Source of the DNA: Variovorax soli NBRC 106424
Lineage (GTDB): Bacteria; Pseudomonadota; Gammaproteobacteria; Burkholderiales; Burkholderiaceae_C
NCBI RefSeq assembly: GCF_001591385.1
Contig: NZ_BCUU01000009.1
Location: 1-64,000, forward strand
DNA length: 64,000 nucleotides
Direction of reading: 5' to 3'
Numbering within the stretch: position 1 is the first letter of the stretch; each line of letters starts with the position of its first letter. The position numbers and the translations under genes are program-made. Below the pieces are notes generated by a model. That model saw only the letters and a list, made by a program, of their open reading frames with translations. It did no database searches and was not told the DNA's origin. Shown here piece by piece: positions 56,873 through 64,000 of the stretch.

Positions 56873-57502
56873 ATGCACGGCACCATGCTCGCGCTGCGCA
56901 AGTGGCTGTTTTCCGGCCTGCTGGTCATCGTTCCCCTGGCCATCACGCTGTGGGTGCTCGACTGGATCATCGGCACGCTGGACCAGACCCTCTGGCTCCT
57001 GCCCACCGATTGGCAGACATGGCTGACCCAGCATCGCGTGCGCGGCCTGGGCGTGCTGTTGACGCTGGCCATCCTGCTGGGCGTCGGGGCCATTGCCAGC
57101 AACTTCGTCGGCAAGCGCCTGCTGGGCTGGGGCGACGCAGTGGTGCGCCGCATTCCCGTGGTGCGCTCCATCTACTCCAGCGTCAAGCAGGTTTCCGATA
57201 CCCTGTTCTCCGAAAGCGGCAACGCCTTTCGCACCGCGGTGCTCATCGAATGGCCGCGCCCGGGCGTCTGGACCATTGCCTTCGTCACCGGCACGCCGGG
57301 CGGCGATGTGCTCAACTACCTGCAGGACGACTACCTGGGCGTGTACGTGCCCACCACGCCGAACCCCACCGGCGGCTATTTCGTGATGCTGCGGCGCAGC
57401 GAATGCATCGAACTCAAGATGAGCGTCGACGAGGCGCTCAAGTACATCGTGTCGATGGGTGTGGTGGTGCCAGGCGGCCCCGCATCGATCGCCACCGCTT
57501 AA
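56873..57502 (+). CDS. DUF502 family membrane protein
   Basis: Protein of 209 residues with two N-terminal hydrophobic helices (about residues 12-30 and 55-75: LLVIVPLAITLWVLDWIIG, VLLTLAILLGVGAIAS) followed by a soluble domain with IPVVRSIYSSVKQVSDTLF and VGVVVPG-like end segments. Function unknown. It lies five bases after fmdB. Starts at 56873 and 56885 are both possible. Confidence 0.85.
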   Translation: MHGTMLALRKWLFSGLLVIVPLAITLWVLDWIIGTLDQTLWLLPTDWQTWLTQHRVRGLGVLLTLAILLGVGAIASNFVGKRLLGWGDAVVRRIPVVRSIYSSVKQVSDTLFSESGNAFRTAVLIEWPRPGVWTIAFVTGTPGGDVLNYLQDDYLGVYVPTTPNPTGGYFVMLRRSECIELKMSVDEALKYIVSMGVVVPGGPASIATA

Positions 57503-57562
57503 GAAACCGACAGAAATCAAGTTAGAGGAGTAGGCGCCTCAAGAGGGCGCCGGCAACGAGCC

Positions 57563-59368
57563 ATGGCCATGCGTTCACACTACTGCGGTCTCGTGACCGA
57601 AGCCCTGATGGGCCAAACCGTCACCCTGTGCGGCTGGGTCAACCGTCGCCGCGACCACGGCGGCGTCATCTTCATCGACCTGCGCGATCGCGAGGGCTAT
57701 GTGCAGGTGGTGTGCGACCCCGACCGCGCCGCCACGTTCGCGACGGCCGAGAGCATGCGCAACGAATTCTGCGTGCAGGTCACCGGTCTGGTTCGCGCCC
57801 GCCCCGAGGGCACGGTGAACGACCAGCTCAAGAGCGGCAAGATCGAAGTCCTCTGCCACGAGCTGAAGGTGCTCAACCCCTCGGTCACGCCGCCCTTCCT
57901 GCTGGACGACGACAACCTCAGCGAAACCACGCGCCTCACGCACCGTGTGCTGGACCTGCGCCGCCCGGCCATGCAGAAGAACCTGATGACGCGCTACAAG
58001 GTGACGATGGAGGTGCGCAAGTTCCTCGACGCCAACGGCTTCATCGACATCGAGACGCCCATGCTGGGCAAGTCCACGCCCGAAGGCGCGCGCGACTACC
58101 TGGTGCCCAGCCGCGTGCACGACGGCAGCTTCTTCGCGCTGCCGCAGTCGCCCCAGCTGTACAAGCAGATGCTGATGGTGGCCGGCTACGACCGCTACTA
58201 CCAGATCGTCAAGTGCTTCCGCGACGAAGACCTGCGCGCCGACCGCCAGCCCGAATTCACCCAGATCGACATCGAGACCTCCTTCCTGGCCGAGGACGAG
58301 ATCCGCGCCATGTTCGAGGGCATGATCCGCCAGGTGTTCACCAACGCCGCCGGCATCGAGCTGGGCGCATTCCCGGTCATGAGCTATGGCGACGCCATGT
58401 TCAAGTACGGCTCCGACAAGCCCGACCTGCGCGTGAAGCTGGAGTTCACCGAACTCACCGAGCTGATGAAGACGGTCGACTTCAAGGTGTTCTCGGCTGC
58501 GGCCAACATGCCCGGTGGCCGCGTGGTGGCCCTGCGCGTGCCCGGCGGCGGCGCAGAGGGCGGCCTCTCGCGCGGCGAAATCGACGCCTACACCGAGTTC
58601 GTCAAGATCTACGGCGCCAAGGGCCTGGCGTACATCAAGGTCAACGACGTGGCCGCCGGCCGCGAGGGCTTGCAAAGCCCCATCGTCAAGAACATCGGCG
58701 ACGACGTGCTGGCCCAGATCATCGAGCGCACCGGCGCACAGAACGGCGACCTGCTGTTCTTCGGCGCGGACAAGGCCAAGGTGGTCAACGACGCCATCGG
58801 CGCGCTGCGCATCAAGATCGGCCAGAGCGCCTTCGGCAAGAAGGCGGGCCTGTTCGAAGACCGCTGGGCCCCGCTGTGGGTGATCGACTTCCCCATGTTC
58901 GAATACGACGAGGACGGCCAGCGCTGGAGCGCGGTGCACCACCCCTTCACCAGCCCCAAGGACGGCCACGAAGACCTGATGGACAGCGCGCCCGAGAAGT
59001 GCCTGGCCAAGGCCTACGACATGGTGCTCAACGGCATCGAGATGGGCGGCGGCTCGGTGCGTATCCACCGCGAGGAAGTGCAGAGCAAGGTGTTCCGCGC
59101 CCTCAAGATCGATGCCGACGAAGCGCAGGCCAAGTTCGGCTACCTGCTCGACGCGCTGCAATACGGCGCGCCCCCGCACGGCGGCATCGCCATCGGCCTG
59201 GACCGCCTGGTCATGCTGATGACCGGCGCCGAGTCCATTCGCGACGTGATCGCCTTCCCCAAGACCCAGCGCGCGCAGGACCTGCTCACCCAGGCCCCGA
59301 GCCCGGTCGACGAGAAGCAGCTGCGCGAGCTGCACATCCGCCTGCGCAACCCGACGCCTGCGGGCTGA
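57563..59368 (+). CDS. aspS: aspartyl-tRNA synthetase
   Basis: Class IIb synthetase of 601 residues with an N-terminal OB-fold anticodon domain ([20 protein letters not shown]), class II motif 2 ([18 protein letters not shown]), the bacterial GAD insert in the middle and motif 3 ([13 protein letters not shown]). Whether it is discriminating or non-discriminating cannot be decided from motifs alone. It follows DUF502 by 60 bases. A terminator follows. Confidence 0.97.
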   Translation: MAMRSHYCGLVTEALMGQTVTLCGWVNRRRDHGGVIFIDLRDREGYVQVVCDPDRAATFATAESMRNEFCVQVTGLVRARPEGTVNDQLKSGKIEVLCHELKVLNPSVTPPFLLDDDNLSETTRLTHRVLDLRRPAMQKNLMTRYKVTMEVRKFLDANGFIDIETPMLGKSTPEGARDYLVPSRVHDGSFFALPQSPQLYKQMLMVAGYDRYYQIVKCFRDEDLRADRQPEFTQIDIETSFLAEDEIRAMFEGMIRQVFTNAAGIELGAFPVMSYGDAMFKYGSDKPDLRVKLEFTELTELMKTVDFKVFSAAANMPGGRVVALRVPGGGAEGGLSRGEIDAYTEFVKIYGAKGLAYIKVNDVAAGREGLQSPIVKNIGDDVLAQIIERTGAQNGDLLFFGADKAKVVNDAIGALRIKIGQSAFGKKAGLFEDRWAPLWVIDFPMFEYDEDGQRWSAVHHPFTSPKDGHEDLMDSAPEKCLAKAYDMVLNGIEMGGGSVRIHREEVQSKVFRALKIDADEAQAKFGYLLDALQYGAPPHGGIAIGLDRLVMLMTGAESIRDVIAFPKTQRAQDLLTQAPSPVDEKQLRELHIRLRNPTPAG

Positions 59369-59413
59369 CGCGGGCGCCCGACGGGCGAGCAGGCTTCATT
59401 CGCCGCACAACAA

Positions 59414-59448
59414 AAAAACGCCGGGGTGATGCCCGGCGTTTTTGTTTC
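59414..59448. terminator. bidirectional terminator between aspS and the oxidase lipoprotein
   Basis: AAAAACGCCGGG / CCCGGCGTTTTT is a perfect 12-base stem with a 6-base loop. T-rich tracts lie on both strands. It ends aspS and the convergent lipoprotein gene. Confidence 0.9.
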
Positions 59449-59498
59449 TGCCGGTCATCGCACGTCAGGCGCGACGACCGGCGTTGTCCGGCAATCGA

Positions 59499-62309
59499 TC
59501 AGCTCGAGGCACTGCCCCGGCACGCCAGGCCCACCGCATCGATGTACCAGCCGGCACGGCCGTAAAGCCCATTCGCCGGCTGCCCGTTGGCGCAGGCAGC
59601 GCCGTTGGCCGTTCCGTTGGCATTGCCGGCACCGTCCAGCGTGGTCACGCCAGCCTTGAGCCGCCCCGGGCTGGCCAGTGGCTGGCATTGGAGGGTGATG
59701 TGGTTGACGTAGGCGCCGGTCCGCACGCCGAAGCCGCTGACCGCCTGATCGGCAGGGCAGAGCCGGCTGAAGGGGCTGCCGCCGTTGTTGCCGGCTGCGC
59801 CGCGGCCGATCACGTCCGAAGACCACTTGCCCCATTCGTCGACCTTCGCGCACAGCGGCGCGAGCTTGTCGAGATTGCCGCCGGAACGGCCGCTGACGCC
59901 CACGAGCACTTCGTCGCTGTGGCAGGACAGGGCGAAGGGCGATCCACCGGTGCTGCTGCCGAACGAGCTAGTCTTCGAGGCGGTGAAGAAGGGGAATGCG
60001 GCAGCCGTGTCTTCGCTGCGGCACAGCAGGCCCACCGCGTCCACCGAAGCGCCCCAGCGCCCGTAGAGGCCCCGCGCAACGCCTTCGGCGCCGCAGCGCC
60101 GGTAGGCACGTTCGGTGCCGCCTGCGCCACCCACGGCGGCCAGCGCTGTGGGCACGCCGCCGGCGCGGTTGAGGCCGCTGAGCGGCTCGCACGAGACGAC
60201 GATGTTGTCGGTGCGCGCGCCCGAGCGTCCGCTGTAGCCCACCACCGCCTGGTCGCGCGGGCAGGTGCGGGTGTAGGCCCCGCCCTCGGTGCCGCCGTAC
60301 GTCTTCTCGTTGTACGGCTCGCCGATCCAGCGGCCGGCCTTGTCGACGCGCACGCATTGCGCACCGATGTTCCTCACCTCGTTGTTCGAGGACCCCTGGA
60401 TGCCCGCCAGCACTTCGTCGCTCTGGCATTCAGAGGTGAAGCTCTGGCCCCCGCCCCAGTTGCCGATGGTGCCCAGCCAGTCGGCGTGGATGGCCTGTCG
60501 GGCGCCTTCGTTCATCGACACGATCTTGGCGACCGACGGCACGCCGGCGGTGTCGATCAGGAACAGCATGTAGTAGCCCGGCGGGACCACCGCGCCATTG
60601 GTCGGCACATGCGCCTGGAGCGTGTTGCCGGTCTGCTGCATGTCCAGTGGCACGCGCCGGTTGTCGAAGCTGAAGGAGTGCGTGACCGAGCCGGTGCGCA
60701 GCAGCACCGCCTTCGAGATGGGCAGGCCGCTGTTGACGCCGATGGAGATGATCTGCCCCGGCGTGAGGGTGTCCGGTGCGGAGGTGATCTGCGGGCGCGG
60801 CGCGGGTTCGCCATTGGGGCCGAAGAGGTAGGGCGGCGAATAGCGCTCGGCGGTCTTGTAGTTCACGCCATCGATCGCGTTGACATTGTCGGCGGGGCGC
60901 ACCCCGGGCGCTCCACCCCCGGCGACGAGCACGGTGGCATCGGGAAGCAGAATGGCGCTGGAGTGATAGAGCCGCGGGTCGGTGCCCACGGCACCGACGC
61001 TCCACTGGCCCACGGCCGGATCCCACATCTCCGCCGCGTTGTTGACGCCCACGAAGCGGTTGTCGACTTCACTCCCGCCCGTGACCAGGACCTTGCCGTC
61101 CGGAAGCACGGTGGTGGTGCCCCAGAAGCGTTTGGTCGACGTCGGTGCCGTCTCGCTGACCTGGGGCACCGGCCGGTTGATTCCGATGCGCGCCACGCGA
61201 TTGCTGTTGGCGCCCATCTGCAGGATCTGGCCGGGCGTGTACATGGCGGCACTGGAGCCCTTCGCAGCGAAATCCTTGACGAGGTTGGTAACCCGCTGGA
61301 CGTAGCCCCGGTCCCGCGGATCGACGAAGAACATGAGGCCGTCGATGTCCAGGCCGAAAATCCGGTCGTCCGGCGTCAGGAAATTGCGCGGATACCAGTA
61401 GCTGAAATTGTCGGTGGGCGCGTCCTCGAGGAGCCTGAACGTGCCGTCCTTGGCGCGCACTTCGGGCCTGTCGTTTCCGCCGGCGCCGCCGGCGATGAAG
61501 ATTTGCGCATCGGACAAGGTGGTGACGGTGGCATACCACCGCTCCCGGTTGAGGCCCTTGGCCGGACTCAAGGTATTGGTGCCCGGGTCGAAGAGCGCGG
61601 TGTCGCGGGTTCGGAGGTTGTAGCCCACTGGGGGATCGCCCGGCTCGTATTGATCGCCGCCTGCCAGGAACAACTGCCCGCTGCCCGCGAGCAGGGTTTG
61701 CGCATTGCAGAAGAGGTCGGTGCCGGTCATGTTCGGCAGCGTCAGGTGCCCTGCATCCAGGGCGCCGGCCGGATCCCAGACGTCATAGATGAGCTTGCCG
61801 GTCTGAAGCATTCCGGTGCCGTCGGTGCCGTAGGTCATCACGCGTCCGTCGGGCAGCAGGGCAGAGTGAATGGCGATGAGCGGCCAGGTCGCCCGGGGCG
61901 TCCAGCCGCCCTTGGCGTTGGCATCCGGTGCGGCGGCGGGCGCCACGGCGGCCCTGGTGGACTTGACGTCGTTGTCAGCCGTCACGGTGCGGGTCGTCAG
62001 TTGGGCGAGCTTCTGAGATGCCCAGTTCAGCGCAGAGTCGTAGTTGCTCTCCGGCTGGCGCTGAGGCGGCGGAATGTCCGTCGTCAGCGCGTTGGAAGCG
62101 CCCTGGGGCGCCGCCGCCATGTTGCCCGTGCCTTCAGCCCGGCCCGCTTGCGCGATCGGGTCGCCATTCGCCGATTGGACGGCGGCGGACTGGCCGCTTT
62201 CACCGCCGCTGCCGCCTCCGCCGCAACCGGCAAGCAGGGCAACGACCGCGGATGCCGAAACGACGGCCCGTAGCCGCTGAATACCCCTGGGGACTGAATG
62301 CATCTTCAT
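59499..62309 (-). CDS. secreted lipoprotein: galactose/glyoxal-oxidase-like copper radical oxidase with C-terminal repeat domain
   Basis: Lipoprotein of 936 residues. The lipobox LLAGC puts the acylated cysteine at C29. Residues 130-605 are a kelch-type beta-propeller plus DUF1929 domain like galactose/glyoxal oxidases (family AA5). All copper and radical residues appear: C201 (DLFCNAQTLL) and Y259 (RERWYATVTTL) for the thioether pair, Y448-H449 (DPRLYHSSAILLP), H544 (SVTHSFSFDNRRVP). Residues 628-930 hold six repeats bracketed by C-x23-C. A strong AGAGAGGAAA site precedes the start. It is convergent with aspS and divergent from nudB. Substrate unknown. Confidence 0.85.
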   Translation of the reverse strand: MKMHSVPRGIQRLRAVVSASAVVALLAGCGGGGSGGESGQSAAVQSANGDPIAQAGRAEGTGNMAAAPQGASNALTTDIPPPQRQPESNYDSALNWASQKLAQLTTRTVTADNDVKSTRAAVAPAAAPDANAKGGWTPRATWPLIAIHSALLPDGRVMTYGTDGTGMLQTGKLIYDVWDPAGALDAGHLTLPNMTGTDLFCNAQTLLAGSGQLFLAGGDQYEPGDPPVGYNLRTRDTALFDPGTNTLSPAKGLNRERWYATVTTLSDAQIFIAGGAGGNDRPEVRAKDGTFRLLEDAPTDNFSYWYPRNFLTPDDRIFGLDIDGLMFFVDPRDRGYVQRVTNLVKDFAAKGSSAAMYTPGQILQMGANSNRVARIGINRPVPQVSETAPTSTKRFWGTTTVLPDGKVLVTGGSEVDNRFVGVNNAAEMWDPAVGQWSVGAVGTDPRLYHSSAILLPDATVLVAGGGAPGVRPADNVNAIDGVNYKTAERYSPPYLFGPNGEPAPRPQITSAPDTLTPGQIISIGVNSGLPISKAVLLRTGSVTHSFSFDNRRVPLDMQQTGNTLQAHVPTNGAVVPPGYYMLFLIDTAGVPSVAKIVSMNEGARQAIHADWLGTIGNWGGGQSFTSECQSDEVLAGIQGSSNNEVRNIGAQCVRVDKAGRWIGEPYNEKTYGGTEGGAYTRTCPRDQAVVGYSGRSGARTDNIVVSCEPLSGLNRAGGVPTALAAVGGAGGTERAYRRCGAEGVARGLYGRWGASVDAVGLLCRSEDTAAAFPFFTASKTSSFGSSTGGSPFALSCHSDEVLVGVSGRSGGNLDKLAPLCAKVDEWGKWSSDVIGRGAAGNNGGSPFSRLCPADQAVSGFGVRTGAYVNHITLQCQPLASPGRLKAGVTTLDGAGNANGTANGAACANGQPANGLYGRAGWYIDAVGLACRGSASS

Positions 62310-62519
62310 GGTTTCCTCTCTGAGCGATATTTGTGTGATGCCTCGAGAGGACCGCGCGCCATTTCGGCGAATGCAGATTCGATGGGAATGACACAGCGAA
62401 CCATCCCTTGGCGGGCGCAGTATGGGCGGCGAGCCATCCTCTGAAATTCAACTTTCTTCAGCCGTGCAATAGCATGTCGGTCCGGTCCCGCCCACTGCGC
62501 AAGAGCCCCGCTGCATCCC

Positions 62520-62993
62520 ATGACGGTCCCTGCCAAGCCCTACAAGATCCCCGAGTCCGTGCTGGTCGTGATCTACACGCCGGCGCAAGACGTGCTGCTC
62601 ATCCGGCGCGCCGACGCGCCGGACTTCTGGCAGTCGGTCACCGGCAGCAAGAACACGGTGGACGAGCCTCTGACGCTGACCGCCTCGCGCGAGGTGTACG
62701 AGGAAACGGGCATCGACTGCCGCCCCGGCACGCCGCTGTCCGCGCGACTGCGGGCCTGGAACGTTTCCAACGTCTATTCCATCTATCCGCAATGGCGATG
62801 GCGCTACGCGCCGGGCGTGCTGCGCAACACCGAGCACCTGTTCGGCCTGTGCGTTCCCGAGCGCATCGAGCCGGTGCTCGAGCCGCGCGAGCATGACGCC
62901 TGGCAATGGCTGCCGTTCCGGCAGGCGGCCGACGCCTGCTTTTCGCCGTCGAACGCCGAAGCGATCCTGTTGATGCCAAAATTTCTGGAATGA
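62520..62993 (+). CDS. nudB: dihydroneopterin triphosphate diphosphatase
   Basis: Nudix enzyme of 157 residues removing pyrophosphate from dihydroneopterin triphosphate in folate synthesis. It has YKIPESVLVVIYTPAQDVLL, FWQSVTGSKNTVDE and the Nudix helix ASREVYEETGI. The stop overlaps the next start (ATGA). folE, the preceding pathway step, lies 800 bases downstream. Confidence 0.92.
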   Translation: MTVPAKPYKIPESVLVVIYTPAQDVLLIRRADAPDFWQSVTGSKNTVDEPLTLTASREVYEETGIDCRPGTPLSARLRAWNVSNVYSIYPQWRWRYAPGVLRNTEHLFGLCVPERIEPVLEPREHDAWQWLPFRQAADACFSPSNAEAILLMPKFLE

Positions 62994-63742
62994 CTGCCGA
63001 GAACAAGCTGCGCGTTGCCACCTACAACATCCACAAGGGTGTGCAGGGGCTCGGGCCCGCGAGCCGGCTCGAAATCCACAACCTCGGCCATGCGGTCGAG
63101 CAGCTGGACGCCGACATCATCTGCCTGCAGGAAGTGCGCAAGATGAACCGCAAGGCGGCCCTCAAGTTCGCGCGCTGGCCCGAGCAGTCGCAGGCCGAGT
63201 TCCTCGCGCCCCTGGGCTACACGGCGGTCTACGAAACCAATGCCTACACCCGCCACGGCGAACACGGCAACGCCTTGCTCACCCGCTGGCCGGTGATCCG
63301 CAAGACGCACCGCGACATTTCCGACCACCGCTTCGAGCAGCGCGGCCTGCTGCACGCGGTGATCGACGTCGACGGCACGCCGCTGCACACCATCGTGCTG
63401 CACCTGGGGCTGATCAAGGGCAGCCGCATCCGCCAGGTGGCCCAGCTGCGCGATTTCGTCGAGCGCGAGATCCCGCCGGACGAGCGGCTGGTCGTGGCCG
63501 GCGACTTCAACGACTGGGGTGCGCGCATGCGCTACGCCATGAACGCGATGGGCCTGCGCGACGCCAGCGACCTGCGCGGCCCGCGCATCCTGACCTACCC
63601 CTCGCGCCTGCCCCTGACGCAGCTCGATTTCATCTATGCACGCCACCTGCGGCTGACGGAGTGCTCGGTACCGCGCGGCCCGATCTGGGCGCGCATGTCG
63701 GATCACCTGCCGCTCGTGGCCGATTTTTCGCTACAAGATTGA
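62990..63742 (+). CDS. endonuclease/exonuclease/phosphatase family protein
   Basis: EEP-fold hydrolase of 250 residues. Metal and catalytic motifs are present in family order: TYNIHKG, ICLQEVRKM, HRDISDHRFEQRGLLHAV (with the first His region), HLGLIKGSR, GDFNDWG and SDHLPLVADF. The superfamily includes DNases, sphingomyelinases and inositol-phosphate phosphatases, so the substrate is open. It is translationally coupled to nudB by ATGA and lies before folE. Confidence 0.85.
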   Translation: MTAENKLRVATYNIHKGVQGLGPASRLEIHNLGHAVEQLDADIICLQEVRKMNRKAALKFARWPEQSQAEFLAPLGYTAVYETNAYTRHGEHGNALLTRWPVIRKTHRDISDHRFEQRGLLHAVIDVDGTPLHTIVLHLGLIKGSRIRQVAQLRDFVEREIPPDERLVVAGDFNDWGARMRYAMNAMGLRDASDLRGPRILTYPSRLPLTQLDFIYARHLRLTECSVPRGPIWARMSDHLPLVADFSLQD

Positions 63743-63816
63743 TAGCAGACGAGGCAATTGCCACGTGTATTCCGGCCTGGGAGGGCAGGGAATCCATTCA
63801 CTGATAGGATGCACCA

Positions 63817-64000
63817 ATGCTGACCAAGATCGACGCCAAGCTGCGCCCCGTGGAGGCGCCGGCCACGCCGGCTGCGGAGGATGAAGGCACGCCCGTCTCC
63901 GTGAAGATCCGCGAGCGGATCCAGGCCGCCCGCAAGCGCTTCTACGCCAACGACAACATCGCCGAGTTCATCCAGCCCGGCGAGCTGGAGTCCTTGCTCG
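63817..64000 (+). CDS. folE: GTP cyclohydrolase I, N-terminal fragment
   Basis: Only 61 codons are inside the window; the gene runs off the right edge. The visible part, with VKIRERIQAARKRFYANDNI and FIQPGELESLL, matches the N-terminal region of betaproteobacterial GTP cyclohydrolase I, but the catalytic zinc residues lie outside. An AGGAT site precedes the ATG. With nudB nearby it would give two consecutive steps of folate synthesis. The identification is moderate because the fragment is short. Confidence 0.6.
   Translation, partial: MLTKIDAKLRPVEAPATPAAEDEGTPVSVKIRERIQAARKRFYANDNIAEFIQPGELESLL

Noticed and set aside
62310-62519. Sigma-54 promoter in the oxidase-nudB gap
   Set aside because: No TGGCAC-N5-TTGC element with correct spacing was found on either strand.

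Overview
The window is ordinary chromosome from a high-GC betaproteobacterium, most likely a Comamonadaceae member close to Variovorax. This rests on several gene orders that are familiar from Burkholderiales: purM/hda/pcnB, rpsP-rimM-trmD-rplS, ispB // rplU-rpmA-obgE-proB, hemA-prfA-prmC-grxD, and ubiE-Tim44-ubiJ-ubiB followed by fmdB-DUF502-aspS. No rRNA, CRISPR, prophage, insertion sequence or origin was seen. There is one tRNA, tRNA-Pro(CGG), and coding density is very high with no gap over 300 bp.

Layout. 1-6.9 kb: an AI-2E-type permease and purM on the minus strand, then hda, pcnB, folK and a DUF47/Pit phosphate uptake pair. 6.9-10 kb: a small accessory patch (quinone oxidoreductase, LysR regulator, TM2 protein, acetyltransferase), part of it with unusual codon use. 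10-12.2 kb: the S16/RimM/TrmD/L19 operon. 12.3-15.2 kb: a Nudix CoA pyrophosphatase, a CbiB-like membrane protein and a HisC-like aminotransferase. 15.2-19.6 kb: GT4 glycosyltransferase, RsgA, pterin dehydratase and M48 protease on the minus strand, divergent from orn. 19.6-26 kb: a DEAD-box helicase with a structured leader, tRNA-Pro, ispB, rplU-rpmA-obgE-proB. 26-31 kb: CNP1-like protein, rppH, proS, a lytic transglycosylase and an MFS transporter. 31-36.6 kb: CorC/HlyC-like protein, cupin, grxD, prmC, prfA, hemA. 36.7-39.4 kb: a small membrane protein and a large MscS-type channel. 39.5-44.6 kb: ugpBAECQ. 44.8-50 kb: serA and a giant FAD/Fe-S dehydrogenase. 50-57.5 kb: HIT, DUF971, ubiE, Tim44-like, ubiJ, ubiB, sodium:solute symporter, fmdB, DUF502. 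57.5-64 kb: aspS, a secreted copper-radical-oxidase-like lipoprotein, nudB, an endonuclease/phosphatase-family protein and the start of folE.

How the parts work together. Most genes serve translation, ubiquinone, folate/pterin or phosphate metabolism. Two phosphate operons (DUF47-pit and ugpBAECQ) each carry a candidate PhoB box. serA beside a D-2-hydroxyglutarate-dehydrogenase-like protein suggests a coupled serine pathway. The most unusual object is the lipoprotein at 59.5-62.3 kb. It keeps every galactose/glyoxal-oxidase cofactor residue and ends in six cysteine-bracketed repeats arranged as a duplicated triplet. It sits inside a housekeeping cluster that usually runs from aspS straight to nudB. 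Two promoter patterns recur: an exact six-base gap between the -10 box and the start codon at five genes (likely leaderless mRNAs), and a shared GC-rich block after the -10 box at translation-related operons.
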